Below, piece after piece: positions 37,138-47,054 of a stretch of 48,144 bases of DNA (position 1 is its first letter; each line of letters opens with the position of its first letter). The DNA is from Stenotrophomonas maltophilia (GTDB lineage Bacteria; Pseudomonadota; Gammaproteobacteria; Xanthomonadales; Xanthomonadaceae), in assembly GCF_013464915.1 (NCBI RefSeq), contig NZ_RAVT01000006.1, positions 32,716 to 80,859 on the forward strand, read 5' to 3'. The notes below the pieces were generated by a model. The model was not told where the DNA came from, searched no databases, and worked only from the letters and a program-made list of their open reading frames with translations. Made by a program: the position numbers and the translations under genes.

Positions 37138-37148
37138 GATGGGTGCCT

Positions 37149-38024
<876 letters not shown>

Positions 38025-38047
38025 GGCGGGGTGGCGTTGAAGCAATG

Positions 38048-38075
38048 AAAAGGCCCGGCATTGCCGGGCCTTTCT
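38048..38075 (+). terminator. Rho-independent terminator of rpoH
   Basis: Stem AAAGGCCCGGC/GCCGGGCCTTT, a short ATT loop, then TCTCGTTT. The A and T flanks make it bidirectional, so it may also serve purD on the other strand. Confidence 0.9.
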
Positions 38076-38087
38076 CGTTTGTGGGCC

Positions 38088-38188
38088 TATCCACGCATGG
38101 CGTGGATCTACCCCGGCGGTACGGCATCTGTGGGTCCACGCCACGCGTGGCGGTACGGCACCCAGTAGAGCCACGCCATGCGTGGCTG
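38088..38188. repeat. SMAG cluster between rpoH and purD
   Basis: 38088-38111 (minus), a decayed copy at about 38130-38153, and 38165-38188 (plus). Arms are of the ATCCACG or AGCCACG type. They lie in the convergent gap between rpoH and purD, where both transcripts end. Confidence 0.8.
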
Positions 38189-38200
38189 CGGCGCCGGACC

Positions 38201-39484
38201 TCAGCCCTCGCGAGCGATCGCGCGCCAGCCGATGTCGGTGCGGTGGAACTCGTTGGCCCACGTCACCTTGGCCACGCCGGCATAGGCATTGGCCTGTGCG
38301 TCGCGCACGCTGTTGCCCAGCGCCGCCACGCACAGCACGCGGCCGCCGGCGCTGAGCACCTGGCCCTGCGCGTCCAGCGCGGTGCCGGCATGGAACACCT
38401 TGGCACTGGCCGGCACGTCGTCCAGGCCGGAAATCACGTCGCCGGTGATCGGCGATTCCGGGTATGGCTTGGCGGCCAGCACCACGCCCAGCGACGGGCG
38501 CACATCCCACTGTGCCTCGATCTGGTCCAGGCGGCCGTCGATGGCAGCTTCCACCAGCTCCACCAGGTCGGACTGCAGGCGCAGCATCACCGGTTGGGTT
38601 TCCGGGTCGCCGAAGCGCACGTTGAATTCGATCACCTTCGGGGCGCCGCTGGTATCGATCATCAGGCCGGCATAGAGGAAGCCGGTGAACGGGATGCCGT
38701 CGGCGATCATGCCCTGCACGGTGGGGTTCACCACCTCACGCATCACGCGGGCATGCACTTCCGGCGTCACCACCGGGGCCGGCGAGTACGCGCCCATGCC
38801 GCCGGTGTTCGGGCCGGTGTCGCCGTCGCCGACGCGCTTGTGATCCTGCGAGGTGGCCATCGGCAGCGCATGCACGCCGTCCACCATCGAAATGAAGCTG
38901 GCTTCCTCGCCGTCGAGGAATTCCTCGATCACCACGCGGGCACCGGCATCGCCGAAGGCGTTGCCCGAGAGCATGTCACGCACGGCATCTTCGGCTTCGG
39001 CCAGGGTCATCGCCACGATCACGCCCTTGCCGGCGGCCAGGCCATCGGCCTTGACCACGATCGGAGCACCCTTGTCGCGGATGTAGGCCAGCGCCGCGTC
39101 CACCTCGGTGTGCACGGCGTAGAACGCGGTGGGGATGTTGTGGCGGGCCAGGAAGTCCTTGGCGTAGGCCTTGCTGCCTTCCAGCTGCGCGGCGGCGGCG
39201 GTCGGCCCGAAGATGCGCAGGCCGGCGGCGCGGAAGCGGTCGACCACGCCGGCCACCAGCGGTACTTCCGGGCCGACCACGGTCAGCGCCACGCCTTCGG
39301 CCTGGGCCAGCGCCAGCAGGCCGTCGATGTCGGTGACCTTCACCGCCACGTTGCGGCACTTGTCTTCGCTGGCGGTGCCGGCGTTGCCGGGCGCCACGAT
39401 CACTTCGGTGACACGGGAGGACTGGGCCAGCTTCCATGCCAGGGCGTGTTCGCGGCCGCCAGAGCCGATGACAAGTACGTTCAT
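38201..39484 (-). CDS. purD: Phosphoribosylamine-glycine ligase
   Basis: GAR synthetase; joins glycine to phosphoribosylamine in purine synthesis, using ATP. 427 residues, the usual length. It begins MNVLVIGSGGREHALAWKL, the standard PurD N-terminus, and has the ATP-grasp domain (about 110-300) and the NTGGMGAYSPAP motif. Start at 39484. It lies downstream of purH with a lipoprotein gene between, on the same strand; this joins two purine genes in one likely transcript. Confidence 0.97.
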   Translation of the reverse strand: MNVLVIGSGGREHALAWKLAQSSRVTEVIVAPGNAGTASEDKCRNVAVKVTDIDGLLALAQAEGVALTVVGPEVPLVAGVVDRFRAAGLRIFGPTAAAAQLEGSKAYAKDFLARHNIPTAFYAVHTEVDAALAYIRDKGAPIVVKADGLAAGKGVIVAMTLAEAEDAVRDMLSGNAFGDAGARVVIEEFLDGEEASFISMVDGVHALPMATSQDHKRVGDGDTGPNTGGMGAYSPAPVVTPEVHARVMREVVNPTVQGMIADGIPFTGFLYAGLMIDTSGAPKVIEFNVRFGDPETQPVMLRLQSDLVELVEAAIDGRLDQIEAQWDVRPSLGVVLAAKPYPESPITGDVISGLDDVPASAKVFHAGTALDAQGQVLSAGGRVLCVAALGNSVRDAQANAYAGVAKVTWANEFHRTDIGWRAIAREG

Positions 39485-39542
39485 CACGAGATTCCAGATT
39501 GCGTGGGAAGGGAAGATCGGTGTCCCCGGCGGCGCGCGTGGC

Positions 39543-40421
39543 TCACTCGCAGCCTTCGCGTCGCAGCGATTCGGGGAAGGAATAGGCCCAGGTCTTCGGG
39601 TCCAGGGTAAAGCGGTGTTCCTGCCGGACCTGCTTGCCGCCACAGGTGGTTCCGGTTTCCTCGATCAGCAGCGGCCAGACGCGCGCGCTGCGGTCGCTGT
39701 CGTCGAAACGCAGCGCGAAATCGATGCTGAAGCGGCGGGTGCGGCAGTCCTCGACGGTATCCGGGTCGGTGCCGGCGTCCAGGTTGTCGCACTCGTACTG
39801 GGCGTCATTGTCGATATGGCTGCGCGCGCTGCCACTGGCCACCAGGCCGTTCGGGCCTGGCAGGATCAGCGACTGCGAGAGCAGCGAGAAACCCTGCCCG
39901 AACCAGCCGTCCTCGACACGGAAGCCGTAGAAGTCGCTGCCGGCGCGGATGATGCTGGTAGTGCCGGGCTGGCCGCCGCTGCCGAAGCGCTGGCCGGTCA
40001 GTTCGCTGGTCACCTCGAAGCCATCGCCCTTCGGGCGCAGCACGAAGAACTCGATGGTTCCCGGGTCGATGTGCGCGCCATCGACCAGCGCACCGCACAC
40101 GGCCAGCAGCTGTTGCCAGCTGTCACCGCTCACCACCGGTTGTTCCGCGCAGACCTGCCAGTCCATCGCATGGGTGTCGCCATCGTCGGTCCAGCTGCCG
40201 CGCCATTCACCGGAGAGCCTGGCGTTGCTGCCGTAACGCTGGACCAGGAAGGCCTGCAGCCGCGCGGTGCGGCTGACATGCTGTTCTGGTACAGCGGGGG
40301 CCGCCGCAGGCGCTTCTGCCTTCGGGCCCGCGCTGGGCTCGGCAGCAGGCTTGCAGCCTGCCAGCACGGCCGCGCCCGCGAGGGCGAGCACGGCCAGCGA
40401 TTTCATCGAAACTGTGGACAT
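39543..40421 (-). CDS. Putative lipoprotein between purH and purD
   Basis: 292 residues with a lipoprotein signal: MSTVSMKSLAVLALAGAAVLAGC, Cys at 23, then an Ala/Pro/Glu-rich linker to about 50. The rest has no family I recognise. It is rich in beta-strand-like segments with several Cys residues (for example in CAEQPVV, CGALVDG, CDNLDAG, CRTRRFS) that may form disulfides in the periplasm. Start at 40421, with GGAG eight bases upstream. It follows purH by 16 bases, so it is probably carried in the purine transcript, though a role there is not evident. Confidence 0.82.
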   Translation of the reverse strand: MSTVSMKSLAVLALAGAAVLAGCKPAAEPSAGPKAEAPAAAPAVPEQHVSRTARLQAFLVQRYGSNARLSGEWRGSWTDDGDTHAMDWQVCAEQPVVSGDSWQQLLAVCGALVDGAHIDPGTIEFFVLRPKGDGFEVTSELTGQRFGSGGQPGTTSIIRAGSDFYGFRVEDGWFGQGFSLLSQSLILPGPNGLVASGSARSHIDNDAQYECDNLDAGTDPDTVEDCRTRRFSIDFALRFDDSDRSARVWPLLIEETGTTCGGKQVRQEHRFTLDPKTWAYSFPESLRREGCE

Positions 40422-40437
40422 CCGTGTCGCTCCAGGA

Positions 40438-42021
40438 TCAGTGGCGGAAGTGGCGCACGCCGGTGAACACCATGGCCAGGCCATGTTCGTCGGCGGCGGC
40501 GATCACTTCGGCATCGCGCATCGAACCGCCTGGCTGGATCACCGCCTTGATGCCGGCGGCAGCAGCGGCGTCGATGCCGTCGCGGAACGGGAAGAACGCG
40601 TCGGAGGCCATCACCGAACCCTCGACTACCAGGTTCGCATCGGCCGCCTTGATGCCGGCGATGCGCGCGGAATAGACGCGGCTCATCTGCCCGGCGCCCA
40701 CGCCAATCGTGCGGTTGTCCTTGGCATACACAATCGCGTTGGACTTCACGAACTTGGCCACCTTCCATGCAAACAGCAGGTCGGTGAACTGCTTGTCGGT
40801 CGGTACCAGCTTGCTGACCACCTTCAGTTCGTCGCGGGTCATGCCGCGGTTGTCCGAGGACTGCAGCAGCAGGCCCGAGCCGACGCGCTTGCTGTCGAAG
40901 TTGTTCAGGCCATCGCCGTGCGGGATGCGCAGCACGCGCACGTTGGCCTTCTTCTGCGCGTATTCCAGCGCGGCCGGCTCGTAGTCCGGGGCAATCAGCA
41001 CTTCCACGAACTGGCGGTCCAGGATCACCTTGGCGGTGGCGGCGTCCAGCGGCGTGTTGAAGGCGATGATGCCGCCGAAGGCGCTGGTCGGGTCGGTGGC
41101 GTAGGCCAGCTCGTAGGCATCGCCATTGCCGGCACCGACGGCCACGCCGCACGGATTGGCGTGCTTGACGATGACGCAGGCCGGCGCATCGAACTGGCGC
41201 ACGCATTCCCACGCCGCATCGGCATCGGCCAGGTTGTTGTAGCTCAGTTCCTTGCCCTGCAGCTGCTGGAACGTGGCCAGCGTGCCCGGCACCGGGTACA
41301 GGTCGCGGTAGAACGCGCCGCTCTGGTGGGGGTTCTCGCCGTAGCGCAGGTCCATCACCTTCACGAAGGTGGAATTCATCTGCGCCGGGTACTCGGCACG
41401 CGCCGGCACCGCGGCGTCGGTGGCGGTGACCGCCGACAGATAGTTGCTGATCGCCGCGTCGTACTGGGCGACGCGGTTGAACGCGGCCACCGAGAACGCG
41501 AAGCGGGTGCTGGCCGACAGTTGGCCGTCGTTGGCGTCCAGCGAGGCCAGCAGTTCGGCGTACTGCGACGGGTCGGTGGCCACCGCCACGCGGGCGAAGT
41601 TCTTGGCTGCCGAACGCAGCATGGCCGGGCCGCCGATGTCGATGTTCTCGACCGCGTCGGCCAGGGTGCAGTCGGCCTTGGCGGTGACCGATTCGAACGG
41701 GTACAGGTTCAGCACCAGCAGGTCGATGGCACCGATGCCGTGCTCGGCCATCACTGCGTCATCCAGGCCGGAGCGGCCCAGCAGGCCGCCGTGCACCATC
41801 GGGTGCAGGGTCTTGACCCGGCCGTCCATCATTTCCGGGAAGCCGGTGACGTCGGCCACGTCCTTCACGGCCAGGCCCGCATCGCGGATCGCCTTGGCAG
41901 TGCCGCCGGTGGACAGCAGCTCCACGCCGCGTGCCGCCAGCGCAGTGGCCAGCTCGACCAGACCGGTCTTGTCGGAAACGGAGAGAAGGGCCCGGCGGAC
42001 GGGCAACAGATCAGCAGTCAT
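40438..42021 (-). CDS. purH: Bifunctional AICAR formyltransferase/IMP cyclohydrolase
   Basis: Carries out the last two steps of IMP synthesis. 527 residues: the MGS-like IMP cyclohydrolase domain (about 1-200; [17 protein letters not shown] and STGGTAKAI) and the AICAR transformylase domain (about 200-527) with the catalytic KHANPCGVA motif. The start at 42021 ([18 protein letters not shown]) gives the usual length. No strong ribosome site is visible. Divergent from the lipid operon. Confidence 0.97.
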   Translation of the reverse strand: MTADLLPVRRALLSVSDKTGLVELATALAARGVELLSTGGTAKAIRDAGLAVKDVADVTGFPEMMDGRVKTLHPMVHGGLLGRSGLDDAVMAEHGIGAIDLLVLNLYPFESVTAKADCTLADAVENIDIGGPAMLRSAAKNFARVAVATDPSQYAELLASLDANDGQLSASTRFAFSVAAFNRVAQYDAAISNYLSAVTATDAAVPARAEYPAQMNSTFVKVMDLRYGENPHQSGAFYRDLYPVPGTLATFQQLQGKELSYNNLADADAAWECVRQFDAPACVIVKHANPCGVAVGAGNGDAYELAYATDPTSAFGGIIAFNTPLDAATAKVILDRQFVEVLIAPDYEPAALEYAQKKANVRVLRIPHGDGLNNFDSKRVGSGLLLQSSDNRGMTRDELKVVSKLVPTDKQFTDLLFAWKVAKFVKSNAIVYAKDNRTIGVGAGQMSRVYSARIAGIKAADANLVVEGSVMASDAFFPFRDGIDAAAAAGIKAVIQPGGSMRDAEVIAAADEHGLAMVFTGVRHFRH

Positions 42022-42245
42022 GGGACAGAATCGGCAGCGGAGCGGGGCCGATATTGTAGGCGGTGGGGGCCGGTGGCGGGTGCCGGAAGGGGTAATTTGC
42101 CGCGGCCATCGACGTAAGACCGGGTCGGGCACATCGATCCGGCCCGATCCGGGGGGCTGGGCCGCAGACCGGAGCCGGGTTGTCGGAATCTGCCGACGAT
42201 GGGGTAGGCTGTGCCCGCACTGCCAAGGATCAGCGGGTACGGATC

Positions 42246-42863
42246 ATGTCGATCTATGCATTGAAAGGACGTTTCCAGGACCTGTTGCGTCCAGCCGTAC
42301 GCGGTCTGTACCGCATGGGGATCACCGCCAATACGGTGACCGTGGCCGCCGCCGTGGTCTCGCTGCTGGTGGCTGCCGTCGTGTGGTGCTGCGCGCCGGC
42401 CCAGCCCCTGCTGTACCTGCTGCTGCCGCTATGGATGCTGCTGCGCATGGCGCTCAACGCCGTGGATGGCATGCTGGCCCGCGAGTTCGGCCAGCAGTCG
42501 CGGCTGGGCGCCTATCTGAACGAGCTGTGTGATGTGATCGCCGATGCGGCGCTGTACCTGAGCCTGCTCAGCGTGCCGGGCGTGCGCCCGGAGGCGCTGT
42601 GGCTGCTGGCCTGGACTGCGGCGCTGAGCGAATACGCCGGCGTGCTGGGGCTGATGGTCGGGGCCAGCCGTCGCTATGACGGCCCGATGGGGAAGAGCGA
42701 CCGGGCGTTCGTCATCGGTGCGCTGGGCCTGCTGCTGGCGTTTGGCTGGAGCGGTGCGATGACGGTCAGCGGCGTGGCCGCAGCGATGGCGGTGCTGTGC
42801 GTGCTGACGATGATCAACCGCGTCCGTCGCGGGCTGCAGGAAGCGGCGGTTTCGCCGAATTAA
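42246..42863 (+). CDS. YnbA-like CDP-alcohol phosphatidyltransferase with altered metal motif
   Basis: First gene of a six-gene lipid operon. 205 residues, about five or six membrane segments. The family normally has D-x2-DG-x2-AR-x8-G-x3-D-x3-D; here it reads N-x2-DG-x2-AR-x8-G-x3-N-x3-D (NAVDGMLAREFGQQSRLGAY followed by LNELCD). The first and third Asp are Asn, so the two-metal site differs from PgsA, PssA or PIS enzymes. The rest of the motif, including DG and AR, is intact, so a CDP-DAG-dependent transfer remains likely. As I recall, E. coli YnbA has the same Asn changes, which would make this a family trait and not damage. The alcohol acceptor is unknown. Confidence 0.87.
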   Translation: MSIYALKGRFQDLLRPAVRGLYRMGITANTVTVAAAVVSLLVAAVVWCCAPAQPLLYLLLPLWMLLRMALNAVDGMLAREFGQQSRLGAYLNELCDVIADAALYLSLLSVPGVRPEALWLLAWTAALSEYAGVLGLMVGASRRYDGPMGKSDRAFVIGALGLLLAFGWSGAMTVSGVAAAMAVLCVLTMINRVRRGLQEAAVSPN

Positions 42864-42897
42864 TCAAGCAGATACAAAAAGACAATCAGGAGATTGC

Positions 42898-44649
42898 ATG
42901 CGTCAGGCGCAGGAACGGGAATTCCACAGCTTCGACCAGGTACCGCTGTTCTACCGGTACTGGGCGGGCACCAGCGCAACGCCGGCCAGCAGGGCCATCG
43001 TGCTGCTGCACCGCGGCCACGAGCACTCCGGCCGGGTCACCCACCTGGTCGATGAGCTGGACCTGCCCGACACCGCCTTCTTCGCCTGGGATGCGCGCGG
43101 CAATGGTCGTTCGCCGGGTGCGCGCGGCGATGCACCGGGCTTCCCGGCGCTGGTGCGTGACCTGGACAGCTTCATCACCCATATCGGAGCCGAGCACGGC
43201 ATCGCGGTGGAAGACATCGTGGTGATCGCGCAGAGCGTGGGCGCAGTGGTTGCCGCCACCTGGGTGCACGACTACGCGCCGCGCCTGCGCGCGCTGGTGA
43301 TGGCTTCGCCGGCGTTCAAGGTGAAGCTGTACGTGCCGTTCGCACGCCCGGGCCTGGCATTGATGCAGAAGCTGCGCGGCAACTTCTTCGTCAACAGCTA
43401 CGTCAAGCCGCAGTGGCTGACCCATGATCCGGCGCGCGTGGAGAGCTACCGCACCGATCCGCTGATCACCCGGCCGATCTCGGTGCGCGTGCTGCTGGGC
43501 CTGTACGAAGCGGCTGACCGCATCGTGGCCGATGCGCAGGCAATCAGCGTGCCGGTGCAGCTGCTGGTGTCCGGCTCGGATTTCGTGGTGCACCGTGGCC
43601 CGCAGGACCGCTTCTACGAGCGCCTGTCCAGCCCGATCAAGGAGCGTGTGCATCTGCCGGGCTTCTTCCACGACACGCTGGGCGAGCGCGATCGGGCGCC
43701 GGCGCTGGCACGTATCCGCAGTTTCATCCAGGCACGTTTCGCCGAGCCGCTGCGTGAGCTGTCACGGCGCGACGCGCACCGTCACGGGCCAACCTTCGAG
43801 GAATCGGAGATCCTGGCCTGGCCACCGGAACGCAACAGCCTGGCTGACCTGCGCTGGCGCGTGGTGCGTGGTGGCCTGCGCTTCGGCGGCACGCTGTCCG
43901 AAGGCATCGCGCTGGGCCTGCAGACCGGTTTCGATTCCGGCAGTACGCTCGACTACATCTACCGCGACGAAGCGCGCGGCAAGGGGCCGCTCGGCCGCAT
44001 GGTCGACCGCAATTATCTGGACGCGATCGGCTGGCGCGGCATCCGCATCCGTGGCCAGCACCTGCAGGAACTGCTGCGCGACGCCGCCCAGCGCCTGCGC
44101 GGGCAGGGCACGCAGGTGCGTGTGCTGGACGTGGCGGCCGGCCATGGTCGCTATGTGCTGGAAGCGCTGGGCCAGGGCGAACAGCGCGCCGACCGCATCG
44201 TGCTGCGTGATTTCAGCGATCTGAACGTGACCCAGGGCCAGGCATTGATCGAGCGCCTCGGTGCCGACGACATCGCCTGCTTCGAGCAGGGCGATGCGTT
44301 CGATCCGGCGCAACTGGCCAAAGTCGATCCAGCACCGACACTGGCGGTGGTATCGGGCCTGTACGAACTGTTCCCCGACAACGACGCCGTGCTGCGCTCG
44401 CTGCAGGGCATTGCCGCAACCGTGCCGGTGGGGGGCTATCTGGCTTACACCGGCCAGCCCTGGCACCCGCAGCTGGAATTCATCGCACGTGCCTTGACCA
44501 GCCACCGCGGTGGCGCAGCATGGGTGATGCGCCGCCGTACCCAGCAGGAGATGGATGAGCTGGTGCGCCTGGCCGGTTTCGAGAAGGTGGCGCAGCGCAT
44601 CGACGAATTCGGCATCTTCACCGTGTCGCTGGCACGCCGGGCCGCGTGA
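42898..44649 (+). CDS. YnbC-like alpha/beta-hydrolase and SAM-methyltransferase fusion
   Basis: 583 residues, two enzymes in one chain. Residues 1-280 are an alpha/beta-hydrolase of the lysophospholipase/monoacylglycerol-lipase type (LLHRGHEHSGRVTHLVDEL; nucleophile S113 in IAQSVGA; late His in GFFHDT). After a linker, residues about 370-583 form a class I SAM-dependent methyltransferase, with the SAM-binding VLDVAAGHGRYVLEAL (about 409-424) and an FSDLNV acidic turn. This architecture matches E. coli YnbC. AGGAG lies five bases before the ATG, giving the best ribosome site in the operon. Expected role: trimming acyl groups and methylating a head group; the substrate is unknown. It lies 34 bases after the first gene. 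Confidence 0.9.
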   Translation: MRQAQEREFHSFDQVPLFYRYWAGTSATPASRAIVLLHRGHEHSGRVTHLVDELDLPDTAFFAWDARGNGRSPGARGDAPGFPALVRDLDSFITHIGAEHGIAVEDIVVIAQSVGAVVAATWVHDYAPRLRALVMASPAFKVKLYVPFARPGLALMQKLRGNFFVNSYVKPQWLTHDPARVESYRTDPLITRPISVRVLLGLYEAADRIVADAQAISVPVQLLVSGSDFVVHRGPQDRFYERLSSPIKERVHLPGFFHDTLGERDRAPALARIRSFIQARFAEPLRELSRRDAHRHGPTFEESEILAWPPERNSLADLRWRVVRGGLRFGGTLSEGIALGLQTGFDSGSTLDYIYRDEARGKGPLGRMVDRNYLDAIGWRGIRIRGQHLQELLRDAAQRLRGQGTQVRVLDVAAGHGRYVLEALGQGEQRADRIVLRDFSDLNVTQGQALIERLGADDIACFEQGDAFDPAQLAKVDPAPTLAVVSGLYELFPDNDAVLRSLQGIAATVPVGGYLAYTGQPWHPQLEFIARALTSHRGGAAWVMRRRTQQEMDELVRLAGFEKVAQRIDEFGIFTVSLARRAA

Positions 44650-45977
44650 TGGCGACGCTGGCCGCAACGCCGCTGGCCACGGAAGGACGCCCCTGGCGGC
44701 GCGCCCTGCTGTGGCTGGCCCTGCTGGGTCCGTTCTTCTTCGCCAGCTACGGCTTCGCCAACTGGATGGCCGGCCGGCATGCCGAACTGCCGGTGATGGC
44801 GTTCGCGTGGGAGACGCACATTCCGTTCGTGCCGTGGACGATCGTGCCGTACTGGTCGATCGACCTGTTCTACGCGGTATCCTTCTTCCTGTGCCGGCAA
44901 CGGCTGGAACTGGACCGGCATGCGCTGCGGCTGTTCAGTGCACAGCTGATCGCGGTGACCTGCTTCCTGTTGTGGCCGCTGCGCTTCAGCTTCGAGCGGC
45001 CGGAGATCGGTGGCGTGTTCGGTGGGTTGTTTGATGTGCTGCTGGGCTTCGACAAGCCGTTCAACCAGGCGCCGTCGCTGCACATCGTGCTGCTGATCGT
45101 GCTGTGGATGAAGTTCGCGCAGTACCTGCACGGCGTGTGGCGCTGGGTGCTGCACGCGTGGGCATTGCTGATAGGCGTCTCGGTGCTGACCACGTTCCAG
45201 CATCATTTCATCGATATTCCGACCGGCCTGCTGGCGGGGTGGCTGTGCGTCTGGCTGTGGCCGGAGCAGGGCGCGCCGCCGCTGCGCGCCTGGCGCATCG
45301 CGCGTGATGCCAGACGTTGGCGATTGGCGGCGTTGTACCTGCTGGGGGCGGCGCTGCTGCTGGCGCCGGCGGTGACGCTGCGCGGTGCGGCGTTGTGGCT
45401 GCTGTGGCCGGTGGTGTCGTTGCTGCTGGTGGCGTTGGCCTATGCCGGGCTGGGTACGGCGGTGTTCCAGAAACGCGCCGATGGTCGCTTGACGATGGCC
45501 GCGCGCTGGCTGCTGGCACCGTACCTGGGCGCTGCCTGGATCAACTCGCGGCTGTGGACGCGGCGTGCGCCGCAGCCGGTGCCGGTGCTGGACGGTGTGT
45601 GGCTGGGCCGCATTCCCAACGGCGCGTTGCCACCGCCACTGGTGGGTGTAGTGGATGCCTGCGCCGAGCTGTCCTGTTGCGCGCAGGGCGCAGCGTATGC
45701 CAGCGTGCCGATGCTGGACCTGGTGGTGCCTGCTCCGGAACAGCTGCGCGAGGCGGCCGAGGCCATCGAGTGCCTGCGTGCGCAGGGGCCGTTGCTGGTG
45801 TGCTGTGCGCTGGGCTACTCGCGCAGTGCTGCCAGCGTGGCGACCTGGCTGCTGCGCAGTGGTCGCGCGGCTGATGTCGATGCGGCGGTGGCGATCGTGC
45901 GTTCCGCGCGCCCTGGCATCGTGCTGGGTACGGCCCATCTGCGTGCCATCGCCGACGCGGCAGGAGCGCGCACATGA
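44649..45977 (+). CDS. YnbD-like PAP2 phosphatase and dual-specificity phosphatase fusion
   Basis: 442 residues. The N-terminal 275 are a PAP2-type membrane phosphatase with PSLH (142-145) and HHFIDIPTG (185-193; catalytic His and Asp). The C-terminal part (about 315-442) is a dual-specificity/tyrosine-phosphatase domain: VVDACAE start, then the P-loop C386-ALGYS-R392. The residue before the catalytic Cys is Cys, not the usual His. This resembles PTPMT1, the eukaryotic phosphatidylglycerophosphate phosphatase, which also has a lipid substrate. The same fusion defines E. coli YnbD. The ATG overlaps the stop of the previous gene (TGATG); a GTG three bases earlier is also possible. Expected to remove phosphate from the product of the transferase. 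Confidence 0.9.
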   Translation: MATLAATPLATEGRPWRRALLWLALLGPFFFASYGFANWMAGRHAELPVMAFAWETHIPFVPWTIVPYWSIDLFYAVSFFLCRQRLELDRHALRLFSAQLIAVTCFLLWPLRFSFERPEIGGVFGGLFDVLLGFDKPFNQAPSLHIVLLIVLWMKFAQYLHGVWRWVLHAWALLIGVSVLTTFQHHFIDIPTGLLAGWLCVWLWPEQGAPPLRAWRIARDARRWRLAALYLLGAALLLAPAVTLRGAALWLLWPVVSLLLVALAYAGLGTAVFQKRADGRLTMAARWLLAPYLGAAWINSRLWTRRAPQPVPVLDGVWLGRIPNGALPPPLVGVVDACAELSCCAQGAAYASVPMLDLVVPAPEQLREAAEAIECLRAQGPLLVCCALGYSRSAASVATWLLRSGRAADVDAAVAIVRSARPGIVLGTAHLRAIADAAGART

Positions 45978-46411
45978 GTACGGTTCCCGATCTGGCGACC
46001 ATGCAGCTGCTGCTGCGGCAGGGGCGTTGGCCGGCATGCCTGTCGCTGGGGCTGCTGCTGGTGGCATTGCTGCTGCTCGGCACCGAGCCGGGCCTGGCGA
46101 TGATCGCTGCAGGGTTGTTGCTGGCCAGCACGTTCGCGGGCGTGGCACAGACGTACCACGCGTGGCGGGTGGCGCTGGACGCCAGCCTGCTGCAGCTGCT
46201 GCGCGATGAGAGCCTGGACGGCGATGCTGCCGCGCGCCGCACCGATCAGCTGCTGCAGGACAGTGGCCTGCGCCGCGCGTCACCCGATGCGCAACTGCGG
46301 GGCTGGGACGCGCGCTGGGCCGGCATGCGCCGCCTGCTGCTGCGCCAGTACCTGCTGACCGCGGTGCAGTTCGCACTGCTGGTGCTGGCCGTGTTGTGGC
46401 CGCAGACGTGA
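45974..46411 (+). CDS. Small membrane protein of unknown function in the lipid operon
   Basis: 145 residues with three likely membrane segments (about 20-36, 38-58 and 122-142) and a charged soluble loop (about 75-115) carrying DESLDGDAAARRTDQLL. I know no family for it and E. coli ynbABCD has, as I recall, no counterpart. ATGA overlap with the phosphatase gene shows translational coupling. It could be a subunit that organises the membrane enzymes. Confidence 0.82.
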   Translation: MSTVPDLATMQLLLRQGRWPACLSLGLLLVALLLLGTEPGLAMIAAGLLLASTFAGVAQTYHAWRVALDASLLQLLRDESLDGDAAARRTDQLLQDSGLRRASPDAQLRGWDARWAGMRRLLLRQYLLTAVQFALLVLAVLWPQT

Positions 46412-46424
46412 ACGGGAGGGGCCA

Positions 46425-47054
46425 ATGTTCGCCGAACTGATTGCCCGCGCCTGCAGTGGCGCGATCCATGTGGTGACAGGCGCACGCGCGCTGTGGATCG
46501 GTTGCGCGCCGTCCAGCGAGCGCCGCGTGTACTACGGCAACCACGCCAGCCACGGTGACTTCGTGCTGATCTGGTCGTCGATGCCACCCGCGTTGCGGCG
46601 CCAGGTGCGGCCGGTTGCCGCCGCCGAGTACTGGCAGCGCGACGGCCTGCGTCGCTACCTGATCGATGCGGTGTTCAATGGCGTACTGGTCGAACGCGAG
46701 GCCGGCCATCGCCAGCAGGATCCGCTGCAGGTGCTGCGTGACGCGGTGGACGAAGACTGCTCGCTGATCCTGTTCCCGGAAGGCACCCGCAACGTGGGCG
46801 ATGAGCCGTTGCTGCCGTTCAAGAGCGGCATCTATCACCTGGCACGGCAACGCCCGGAGCTGGAATTCGTACCGGTGTGGATCGACAACCTGAAGCGGGT
46901 GATGCCCAAGGGCCGCTTCCTGCCGCTGCCCTTGCTGTGCACGGCCACCTTCGGCACGCCGCTGCGGTTGCAGGCCGACGAGGACAAGGCCGCATTCCTG
47001 GCCCGCAGCCGGCAGGCGCTGCTGGACCTGGCGCCGAACGGAGGGCGCGCATGA
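46425..47054 (+). CDS. PlsC-type 1-acyl-glycerol-phosphate acyltransferase
   Basis: 209 residues, a PlsC/LPAAT-family acyltransferase that adds a fatty acid to a lyso-lipid. The catalytic HX4D is H40-ASHG-D45 in YGNHASHGD, and the FPEGTR motif (117-122) binds the substrate phosphate. It lacks the long N-terminal membrane region of some relatives. It would supply phosphatidate-like lipid to the next gene's product. A GGGAGGGG stretch lies just before the ATG, 13 bases after the previous stop codon. Confidence 0.9.
   Translation: MFAELIARACSGAIHVVTGARALWIGCAPSSERRVYYGNHASHGDFVLIWSSMPPALRRQVRPVAAAEYWQRDGLRRYLIDAVFNGVLVEREAGHRQQDPLQVLRDAVDEDCSLILFPEGTRNVGDEPLLPFKSGIYHLARQRPELEFVPVWIDNLKRVMPKGRFLPLPLLCTATFGTPLRLQADEDKAAFLARSRQALLDLAPNGGRA

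Larger units (their letters stand above)
36797..37148. other. Divergent region between blaI and rpoH
   Basis: 352 bases without a gene. The left end holds the presumed blaI promoter and operator. The right end holds the rpoH leader with a sigma-E-like promoter (37096-37122) and a perfect hairpin (37111-37137). The middle has an AT-richer stretch (about 36970-37080) where further rpoH promoters would be expected. Confidence 0.7.
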
